A stretch of DNA of 64,000 nt. It comes from Pegea sp. RAD2-039 (Eukaryota; Chordata; Thaliacea; Salpida; Salpidae). A program made the translations under genes and the position numbers. Below are positions 37,901 to 49,900 of the stretch, piece after piece; the stretch's first letter is position 1; each line of letters begins with the position of its first letter. Under the pieces are notes generated by a model. It was given only the letters and a program-made list of their open reading frames with translations. It searched no databases and had not been told where the DNA came from. The stretch is taken from assembly GCA_034620365.1 (NCBI GenBank), contig JAQGEQ010000204.1, positions 372,001 to 436,000 of the forward strand, read 5' to 3'.

Positions 37901-40900
37901 AATCTCAAAACTTTGTATTCAATCTATATTTACACAAACTAATAATTCTAAAATTGTAGCTTTGGTTTTGCAATGCAAGATAATCTTCCTTACTACTTGT
38001 GTCTTGAAGACGGTTTTTGGGATCCAAAGCCCGAAATTCCGCACGATTGCTCATGTACGAGTATAAAGTTGATAATCTATTTTTGAACTAGCTTTAATCG
38101 TTTCATCAAGTTTATATCGAATTAACTAATTTGGCTGTTTCAAAAAGATTTTATTGTTTTTCTTACAGATCAACGCTATTCAAGTGAAATTTACAAAGGC
38201 TACAGAATGTCTTATAAATTACCTGTAGGTCAAAATTGTTCTACCCCAGAATATCTGGAGAGCGTTAGGCAAAGTGTCTTCGAAAAATACGAGCCCTTAG
38301 TAAGTTCTTAATTGAAGTATGCATGTTGAGAGTTCGAAGAACATTAGAACAAAACTGCTTAGCTAAAAAAGCTTTTTTAAATACAAAATAATTCCTTATT
38401 TGGTTGACTATTTTTATGTATTTCTAAGAATAATTTTTCGTGGTAATTAATTTTAGAGAGAATTTTTATCTGAGGCTTATCTATTCATTTATACTTTAAT
38501 AGGTACCTGGGTGGTGCTCTAATTCACGAGTCAATCTAATATGTTCGTTAGTTTCTGTAAAAGTTCAATGTGTTCTACTTGGAGAAGAAGAAGAAGAAAA
38601 TGAAGAAGAAGTTCAACAATCAGAATCCCGGCTCTATTATTATTATAATGAGGATTATCCATATTACAGTGAGTAGAATAAATAACTTCCTTTTTAATAT
38701 CAATTTTCTATTAATATACTTGAGAATGCATCTTTAAGATATCAACTTAGAAAATAGTTTTTTAACTTTTTTGCTAATTTATTCATTTAGACCCAGAGTA
38801 TTAATTGCGAATTTTATTAGATACTAGAACAAAAAGGGAGATAAAGACTTTTGAATCAAAAAAGAAGCGACGACGGTTAGTTAAACAGTCATTTTAAGTT
38901 TTAATACACAGCATTATATTAAGAAAAACTTAGAGAGCTTTATATCAAGTATCAATAAGTTAAACTTCACAACCTAAATGCACTTATATGTAGCTATGAA
39001 TATTTTATATTAACTGAATCAAATATGCATTTGTTACAATCTAATTTAAAGAAAAACTTATTTTTAAAATATTTTTACAATTAGATAACAAACTAAACTG
39101 AATTAAGCTGAGTTGTTTTAACAATTTTTAATAACAACTCTTTTTTAATATAATTGATCAGTAAAAGCTTTAATCAATTTTGTTTAATACAGAAGATATC
39201 AGTATCAGTATCAAGAGAAAGATTACGAACCAACACCCCCTCCTCCATTGAGTGAATACGATTATGATAGCGATTATGAGCAAACACCTCCTCCTCCATT
39301 GAGTGAATACGATCATGATAGCGATTATGAGCAAACACCACCTCCTCCATTGAGTGAATACGATCATGATAGCGATTATGAGCAAACACCACCTCCTCCA
39401 TTGAGTGAATACGATCATGGTAGTGATTATGAGCAAACACCACCTCCTCCATTGAGTGAATACGATCATGATAGCGATTATGAGCAAACACCACCTCCTC
39501 CATTGAGTGAATACGATCATGGTAGCGATTATGAGCAAACACCACCTAGACCTCGAGGAAGAGGTGATAACAGCATTTATGAGCAAAACGAATATAATTC
39601 CAATGATGAAGAATATGATGGTGGCTATGGAGATCAGTCTGATCCAATTTATGGGGATTACCCAGAAGAAGATGAACCAGATGATGATTATCCTGATGAT
39701 AAACCAGACGAGAAGGATTTTGGACAAAAACTTAGTGGGACTGGAGACGAATATGAAGATGAAATTTATCAAACTATCCTTCAAACTGATAGTACTACTA
39801 CTCAATATGAAATACAGGTTATGCTTCTTATACGAGGTTAGTTATAGATGAATAAGTATTTTTGTACTTTTACTTATCTTTAAGCAAGACATCAAGACTG
39901 AAATGTTTATTACTTTTAAATAGCTATTTAAAAATGAAAGATGAAATTTATGAGTTATCTTGGTGAAATATTAAAAGAAAAATGTAATTGCTTATTATAA
40001 ATCAAAATATCTTGAAAAATGAAAGTTTGAAATAATAATTTACCATTTAAAGGACATATTTAGATAAATAATCAGAGCTTTTGACAAACTGGCGAATCTT
40101 TTTCAGCTGAAGTAGTTTTAAATGATGACAATGTTGAAGAGAGTCGAAAACGGCATTCAGCGATGTCGGAGTTCTTTGATCAAATTCAAGTCAATGACTT
40201 CAACATTGAACAAATGCAGTCAGTTCTAAATACTTAAAACTAAAAAAAAATAAAGTTTCTGATAATTGATCTAAAATCAAATCATCCATTTACTTGAAAA
40301 ACTATTGCTTGTTTAAATTATTTAAAGAGAAAATTTTGACTAAAGTGTTTTATTTTGTATTAATGTTGCTTTTTTGTTCTTCTAAATGATGAAAATTAGA
40401 GGCCGTAGTTTTGGAAATCCTCTTGAATTTCAAGAAGGATCCTATGAAGCAACTGAGTATCAATTAAAGTGCCCTATAGGATCTGTTTTGCGACGATCAG
40501 CATTTTGTGGTTAGTATTTGTAGCTACAAGGCTCGCAAAACTAATGAGCAACTTTTTCTTCCATATTTCCAAAAAAATCCATATTTTTTAATGCTTCAAC
40601 GTTTTACATTTTGTATCTGACAGTTTCAAATGTAGTCATCAATATAATCATTTTTACATTTTCATTTGACACTTTTTTATAGATAATAAAAGTAAAGATA
40701 TTGTAAAAATATTATTCTAACCTAAGAAATATTAGTTGAGTTGGAAAAAAATATTGGATAACATATTAATTTTATTTCTCTTCTTAAAAATGTTTACTAT
40801 TTTTGCTTTACAATTATTTTATAAATTGAATTCCAATCATTCAAAGTGTTACTCACTGACTTTTTGTTTTTTATCATTCATTTTAACAACTTGTTAAAAT

Positions 40901-43900
40901 AATTACAAACTTTTCACAGCTAGTTGTCCTATTGGTACTTATTATGATATGGATTTTGATGAGTGTAAAAGTTGCAAGATAGGATTTTATCAAGACCATG
41001 AAGCCCGATTGACTTGTATAGCGTGTCCTCCAGGTTCATCAACACTATCGATACATTCTCGATCGTTAGATGAATGCAAACGTTAGTTTCATTTATTCAT
41101 TTTCACAAACAATCTTTCTAAATTGGCATGGACAACTTAGCTAATATTTCCATCAAGCTTTTTCAACTAATTTATTAAAAAATAATTTCTATCATCCAGT
41201 AAATAGTAATTAATTGAGCAGCGTTCTGCTGCACCTGTTGTACATCTTAATCAATTTATGTTTTCAAACAGCCTTATGTTTGAGTGGAAGTTTTTCCAGC
41301 AGTGGTATGGAACCATGTCAAGCCTGTCCTGTTAATACTTATAGCGATCAAATTGGATCAACTGAATGCACCTTGTGCAGAGAAGGAACCGGAACCCCTA
41401 ACCGCGGCGCAAATCATTATGAGAAGTGTCAAGGTAAATTAAATAGAGCCAACACTTAATATTCTGATTTAATGTGAAGCTCACAATGTCTAGCTAAAGT
41501 TGTTCTGAAATTTATGCCACAGACGTTTGCAAGCAAGGATATACATCTTATAATGGTTTTGAGACGTGTTATCCATGTCCACTGGACACATTTCAACCTG
41601 AAACAGGCCAGAACTTTTGTTATGTCTGCCCTGTTGACTCATACACAGCCCAGAAATCTTCAATAAATGGAGCTGATTGTATTGGTGAGTAACTTTTTAC
41701 ATTATCATCAGCATATAATAAACTAAACCTTAATTTAGGGCAGCTTTTCGTTAAGCATATATACTTATTTTTAAACAGTTTTTGCAAAATATTTTTCAGT
41801 TGATTCATAAGTTGTTTTAATTTGTACAGAGTTTATCTTGCTCTTAACGTGAATATTTTTACTTTTAAAAACTATCATCTTTATTGAGATTATTTATCAG
41901 CTTCAAAAACATCTGATTTACAGTTAGTAACATTGATTTCACATCAATACTAAGCATCAATTTAGCAGCAATGAATCTTCATATAATTTTGGTTCTTGAG
42001 GTAATGGCCTTGAAGCCAAATGGTTGCAGTTAGCTGAGTTGAATGGTTTTCTGTATTTCATACAAGCAATAGTTATCAAATTTTGAAAATAGAAAGATTT
42101 GTGATTTCCTTATATTCATTTTATAGTTTAATTTCTAAATAGTTATACAAAAACAGCATTATATAAACTTATTACAGCTTAAATTATTTCGATTTATCTT
42201 TTACTTGAAACAAAACCTTTGAAAACAAACCTTTTATAATCACCGATAATTCCAGTAATATTTTTCTGGGATATTTGATGACTTTTTCTAAACAAATTAA
42301 AAAATATATTTTAAGGTGCAATACTGAAACAGATCAAACAACGCAATCAACTTGTGATAATTAAAAACTTAAAATATAATTAAAGCTAACTTCTGACAGT
42401 TTGAAAAAATTGTAAACGATGTAATGCACATCAGCATTGCGCTTGTTCCAGCAATGACTGAGCTAACGATGAGCCATAGAACTATTTCCATACCCTTATA
42501 TGAGCTAGGATACTTTGAAAAACTTTTGGATCTAAAGAAAGCAAAAAATAATGAGTACCTTTATAATAAATGATTAAATTATAAAACTTATAGAAAATTG
42601 TTCAACTAATTGTTGATATGAAATTGTTAAAACATATAAAACTGTTCTGATATAAATAGTAACAACAAGCAAAATTAAAGTCTCTGCTATTGTCAAGATA
42701 TTTGATGAAACTATTTTATTTTAAGTGTGTTACTTCATATTATCAAATTTACATTAAATAAAATGTCATAAAATAATATGCTTAAGTTATATTAACAAAT
42801 GATGAAAATGAATTTAAAAATTAAATATTTCTGTATTGAGACTTACTTAACGCAGTTTGATGTTAAAATCTCAGACTGAGCAGATGATAATGTTAAGTTC
42901 GTTGTTTCGGTTGGGACATTTAAGTCTATAGATGCTTGAAATGTTGTAACTATGGTTTGCTGCAATTTCTTCAACTTTTCTTCAATTTTCTTCTTTTCAA
43001 GTTTTTTCTAAAGTTGTTTTTTACCTTAATGTTTTAAAACGTACAGCATTGTGGATACTTAAAACAAATTTTTGTTATTAACCAAAGTAATTTTATCTGT
43101 AATTAGTATAGTACTTAAATCTCACAGCCTTGTTCTTTTTCAATCGTCTTCTTGCTTGCCTTGATCTATGTGTTTTTTGACACTTATTCTCATTTCCACA
43201 AAGGTGTTGTTTCTCACACACACGCTCAAAGAAGTGCTTAACTCTGCAGTTCTTACATCTAATTCAAACATTTATAAAAAAGTCAGATTCTTTTTTCAAT
43301 ATTCTTAATAGTATGGAACTTGCTTTAGTGGGTTTCCAATAACCAATAATTTTGTGAGAGATTTAATGCAAAGAAATGTCGGTGCACTTACAGTTGACAA
43401 ATAGTTGTTACTCAAATCTAGTACTTTGAGTTTGCTTAAGTAATCGAAGCAATGCTCTTGATCTCCGATGCGAAAATGACCACTCAACAACTCCTGTATG
43501 TTTATCAGAGAATAATTTGAATAAAATAAATCTAAGTTCGCCATTATATTACTTAACAAATAGGTTTTATCACTATTTTCCAAATTTTAACTCTATATGT
43601 AACCAGTTGTACTGTGATCTAAAATACATAGAAAGAAAGTAAAGTTCTTAGAATTAAAAGATAACCAACTTACTGGTTGACAATTTATGTTTTGTGTTAT
43701 TTCACGATCTATACTTTGAATCTTATTATTTGATAGATTTAATATTTCAAGGCTAATCAGACCTTCAAAATTGTATTTTTCTAATTTTTTTAATCTGAAA
43801 AATAGAATAATCATTAATTGATAATTAACTAAAAAAATAACTTGTTCTGAATTTTTATTTCTACATGATTGACTAAATGCTTGAAGAACATCTTTTCTTA

Positions 43901-46900
43901 GTATAGAAAAACACTGGCGAAAAAATGATTACTTACTGATTATTTGCAATATTTAATTTCACTAGTTGAGGCAAAAGACGAAAATTTCCATATGAAAGTG
44001 AAATTATTGAGTTGTGATCTAATCTTAAAACTGTAAGATTAATAAGAGGTCTTAAGACGTCCCTTGAGATTGATGAAAGCTGATTTCTACACAGAAAGAG
44101 CTCATGGAGAGAATTAAGATTTGCAAAGGCGTCAGATTCCAAACCTAAAATAAAGTTTGGCTGAAATTAGCAACCAGTTCTAAGAATATAAATTCTAATT
44201 CAGGATATTTTCTAGAAGTTTATAAAAAAATTGATTGTCAACAATGTTCGAACTTTTTATTTGATTGTCTGTTAAATTTAACAGTGTCAATTGTCCTAGT
44301 CCACTAAAAACACGTGACTCCAGTCTTTCAATGTTGTTATCTGATATATCTAGAAACTGAACTTTAGAAGAAAAACGAAATGCATTTGAATTTCGTAAAG
44401 TTATTTTGTTCTTCTTTAAAACTATTGTGCGAAAATTCCTTGTGTTGAAAACTTGGTTTTGATCCTATCAATAATAAATTTAACTTAGTTAATCAAATGC
44501 AAAACACTGAAATATATTTTAAAATTGAAACAATAATTTCAAGAAACATGTCATAGCTATTTAAGAGCAATGGTTCTTACTGATGTATATAAACTGGTCG
44601 AGTTATTAAAACTTTAGTAACTAAACAGCAAATATGTGACAAAAGATATTTGTAACCGAATATTTTGAACAACTCACCATTGTAACTGTAACACTTCGAA
44701 TAATATTTTTTTGACAAGTAAACTTTGTTGGGATCGACGTTAAGTTGTTTAAAGTACAGATAAACAACCTGTCATCGCAATGGCAGAGTTTTGTTTCAGC
44801 ACTATTTATAAGCAACAAAACTAAGCAAGCAGCCAAACATTGAAAGTTACAAGTCATTATTTAAAACTATTAAATCAAGCTCTATATAAAAAAGAACAAA
44901 AATCGTTATCAACAAAGTTGACAAAATCTAATGCTATAAAAGTATACCAACTTGTAAAACTGAAGTAAAAATGAAAGTCAACAACTACCTCTGACTTCCC
45001 AAATTCTAAATGACAAAATTATTTATTAAATAACTTATTTTCAGTTTTTTTAAACCACTCATGATTGCTTCCTATTAGCTACTTCACTAATACATTTCTG
45101 CAAGTGTTGCCGCCTAAAAACGCTAAATAACTAAATACACAACTCGCTTATATATATAAATCGTACTTTTTTACAAAAAATGACTAACCGCACATTAACG
45201 ACCAGTTACATGTCAAATTCACTTCAAACAAGCTATTCTGTTAATTCAAAAGTACAAGTTAAGCTGGTCAAATTTGATTTAGTTTTGATAGAAAATTTAA
45301 AATTACTAAAATTGTTTTATTTCAGACAGCATTAGTTGACTTTCTCTTTATGTCTGGCTAATTCAGCTTATAGAGTCTAACCTAATTATCGAGCAATTGA
45401 AGATATATTTGTGAAAATTCAAAGCTATCAGCATTAGATTATTGGCAAATGACTACAGAAGCAAAGTTAAAAATTTATAAAATGAGATTTATTAAGCCGA
45501 ATTTAGTTTTATTCAAAAAATAACATTTTTCATTCAGGATATACTTATCTTACAAAGTAAATTAAATAAAAGTAAAAACTAGATAAATAATTTTTATACT
45601 TATAAATCTTTTTACACAAATGTAAATCAGCTCGTTTGGTTAATCGCTATGTGTTAATATTTTTTCTGTTCTAAAATTTATTATATTTTTTACGTTCATG
45701 ATTAAACAGTCTTTAAAAAAGCCTTTTAAAGCTCAATATATTTGCAAACCAAGACAGTGAACACCGAAATGACGAGTTGCTGCTATAGAAACATTTACAA
45801 GCTTACAGTTTCTGTTTAAATTTGATTTATTTTTGATTTTCAGTTTAAGTAAATTGAAAAATCTTATTTTTACTTATCTCTACAGGTCATACCGACTACA
45901 TAATGGCACTTGAGAAATACCGAGTTGTTTATTACAATGACTGTTTTACTGGTTTGTAAAAACATTATTCTTATTAAATAAACTTTATATTATTAATTAA
46001 ACTCAAATAAACTTCTCACATGTTGTAGATCCATGTAAGAATGCAGCAGAGTGTGTAGCTAAAGAAAGTGGTGGCTACGAGTGCTTATGTAAAGATGGTT
46101 ATCAAGGTAAAGTTCTCATATCTTTAAAACGTTTTGTAATTTTGTACAAATCAAAATCCATTTTTTATAGGGAGAAACTGTGAAACTGAAATTGACGAAT
46201 GCGAAAGTAACCCTTGTCAAAATGATGCAAGTTGTTTTGATTTAGTCAATGGATATGAGTAAGTAAATCGACATCTAAAACTTTAAGCTGTAGCAACATT
46301 GAAACCAAATTTATGTTATACTTCTAGTTGTGAATGTGTGTTTGGATACGAAGGGTCTAATTGTGAAACAGATATAAACGAATGCAAAAGCCAACCTTGT
46401 TTAAATGGGGCTGAATGTGTTGACTTAGTTGGAAACTTCTCTTGTAATTGCATTCTTGGTTACACAGGTAACGTGTTTTGAACTAAAATTTAAAGCTGCT
46501 TAAAAAGTATAAACATTTTTTAAAGTAGCTTATCGATACTTTTTTATCAATTAGGTCGATTATGTGAGATCAATATTGACGAATGTCATTCAAGCCCATG
46601 TACAAATGGAGGCTCGTGCACTGACTTAGTAAATGGATTTGCTTGTAATTGTTCCAGAGGATACACAGGAGTATTTTGTGAAATTGATATTGACGAGTGT
46701 CAATCTAGCCCTTGTATGAATGGAGCAACTTGTGTAGATTTAATTGATGCTGCCAGGTATACTACTTACATATATATATATGAGAGTTAGTCAATTAGAG
46801 TTAACTAATAATTTATCATGATGATTTAGATGTGATTGCGTTGTTGGTTTCACTGGTCAATTTTGTGAAATCAATATTAACGATTGTGAAGACGGAGTCT

Positions 46901-49900
46901 GTGGGGAACATGGGACTTGCGTAGATCTTGTTAATGCATTTGCATGTAATTGTGATCCTACTTATACTGGAGAATTTTGTGAAACAAGTTAGTTTTGTTT
47001 TTATTTTATTTGAACTTTTATATAATTGTAAAACTATATTTGTTGTAAGAAACTTTGTCTTCAAATACTACCTTTACAATTTTCTTTTCTTTAAACCATG
47101 AATAATTTACAGTTTTTGAAACTAGAATTTCTTAATCACTAAAATCTATGATAATTATCTTCCTGGTATTTCTAGACTGCTGTTAAAACAGAAACACTAT
47201 AAAGAGTAAAATTAAAACATTATAAAAGCAAATAATGAATTATTTAAATCGCTCTTTAATTTTAAATTTTAAACATTTTCAAATTCAGTTTTAATAAAAA
47301 AACGAGTAATCAATAAGTTATATTTTTTCTATTAATCAACAAAAACTAAACAACGTTATTTAAACAAATGATTTTTTCTCAGTCTTCAAATCAATTATGT
47401 ATACTTGCTCCGTTTATTACTAATTATTACATTACATTTTTTAAGAACTGGAGCCGGATTTCGATTTAGTTTTTGATAATCCAAAAAGTTACCACCATGT
47501 AAGAATTGGAAACGGAATACCAAACATCACGCAGTTTACCATCGCTACATTTTTCAAATCTAATGTAACTGGTGTTGAAGGAACATTATTCTCATATGCG
47601 GTTGGAGATGGCTCTGATGCAGATGAATTAGTCATTACTAATCTTGAAGTGTTGACTTTGTATGTATTACCTTCTTAAGTTAAAAATTACAAATAAATCT
47701 CTTATGAATTCACAAATTAATTAATTTATAAAACTTAGAAAACTCACGATAAAGTTTAGATTTTAAGCTCATTGAAGCTTTTGATTAGTTTCATCATATT
47801 TGTTACAACTTTAAATAAATGTAATAGCTATTAAATAATCAACAAAAATATTCTAGAAGATTTGAAATCATTCTAATAGTGCTCATTGGTGAAAATAACT
47901 CAGAGCAAATTGAAAAGTTTTTAGTTTTAGCCAATTTAAACTAACTATTTTTGAACTTCTATTGAACAAAAAATGACTTTAATTTTTTTAAGAAACGGAG
48001 ACGTCAACCTCTTTGTGATTCCAAGCATTAGATTAAAAAGAATTAAACATCAATTTATTATTTTAAACGTTTCATATTGGACCAAATAAAATACAATAAA
48101 TTTGGTCACTTATAGTGGCCACCTACTCTTCAAAGTAACAACTAGCACATCTTTAAGCTTACTATAGAATCCTTTAAAAAATCTTGATGATACCTATACA
48201 AACTCATCACTTTAACAAATCATTATTTTACATTAGAATTATTCGTGGTGAAGAAAGAGTTACTGATTTGCCTGAGTTAAACGATGGAGAGTGGCACCAT
48301 CTGGTCGTCACATGGACTAATGACGGTGGCAATTGGAAGGTTTACCTTGATAGACGTTTGTTTGATGAAGGTATAGACTTTCAAACAAATCAAGTTATCA
48401 GAGGAGGTGGTGTACTAGTAATCGGTCAAGAGCAGGATTGTCTAGGAGGATGCTTTTCTTTATCTCAAGAATTTCTAGGTTTGTTATAATGTTAGTCTCG
48501 AAGAGTTATTTTATCAACAATATTTGTTTAGGGCAAATGACTCAAATGCAGTTCTATGATTATGTTTTTACACACGTACAAGTGACTGGACTGTTTTTAA
48601 ACTGTATTAATAATGAGGGAAATATAGTTGCGTGGCCAGATGCTCTTGGCAGAACTATTGGCGAGGTAGACGTAGTTCGACCTCAATCGTTCTGTGAACC
48701 TTGTCCAGAGCTTAATTTTGATGAAAGGTTCATTGTAACTCCGGTGGTGAGTTATTGAGGTCTAATAGCAAAATAATGATAACAAATTTATAACTAAGTT
48801 TGATAAAAGCAAACAGACTGATTTTATGGTTCTAAATTCCTTTAAATATTTTTCACCACGGTAATTAGTTTCCATTACTTAGTAAATCATTCATTTGTAA
48901 AGTAAATAATCATCAATAAAGGTTTCCCCTAAAATATTTTCCAGAAAGAAAACATTGTTGATGTAAAATGTAAATACGGCTTCCATGAAATGCTTAAACG
49001 GATTCGATGTACGAGATTTGGACTTTGGCGTTACGGGAGGAGACCTACTAAGCATCCTGAAGAAGAATTGAACTGTGTTCCAATTACTTGTCCTGCTCTT
49101 GAAGATGTAATTAAAACAATTTTTTGAATGACTTTTTTCAACTTCTGTTTATAAAAATCTTTTATATTTTCAGCTTCAATATGGATCTGCAGTTGCAACT
49201 GGATATAAATTTGAAGATACTGTCAAATATTCTTGTCATAAAGGTTTTACTTTAGTAGGCGCATCAGAAATTGTTTGTCAAATTGATGAAGTAAGTGAAA
49301 CATTTTCGAAAATATCAGCTGATTTTATTTTTAAAATTTTGTGATTACAACTTGTTTCAATGCATTAAGAATCTTCTTGTTTAAGAATGCCCTTAATTGT
49401 AGTTTCGCTAAGAAATGCCAGATTTTAAATTTTTAACAAGTTATAACACAAATGGTCGAGTTAGAAGTCAAAAATACTCAAAAAAGTTTACTTTAGTTTT
49501 CCAAATGAGTTCAATTGTAGCAAAAATGTGAATAATGTAAAATAATTTAGACATGGTCTACTTCACCACCTACTTGTCAAGACAATGATGAATGCTTGAA
49601 CAATATTTGTCACGAAAACGCTGTTTGCCATAACAACATCGGAAGCTTCACCTGCGTCTGTCAAGAAGATTTTACAGGTATTGTAAAGATATAATTTGAA
49701 ACATATTTGTATCTGATTTACTAACAATTTTAGAGTGGTATAAATTGATTTTACGAGTTTATTTAAAAATCTTGTCAACAAAAATTAGTAAAGATATATT
49801 TGAACGTAGAAGCAATTTTTCACAGGTGATGGTTTTGAATGCTCGCTGATAGATTGTGGAAGCCCGGGAGTTTTGCTTCATGGTCAAATCACAGGATTGG

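Noticed and set aside
39170..39805. Long antisense open frames (211 and 123 codons) and a second sense frame over the acidic exon
   Set aside because: They exist only because the 51-bp repeat is a multiple of three without stops in those frames. The encoded peptides are repetitive nonsense, and the sense frame fits the SVEP1 exon chain.
43494..43610. Earlier acceptor at about 43611 for the fifth exon of the LRR gene
   Set aside because: It leads to stops or a phase clash. The acceptor ending at 43494 (acatacag) joins in phase 0 and keeps the LRR pattern.
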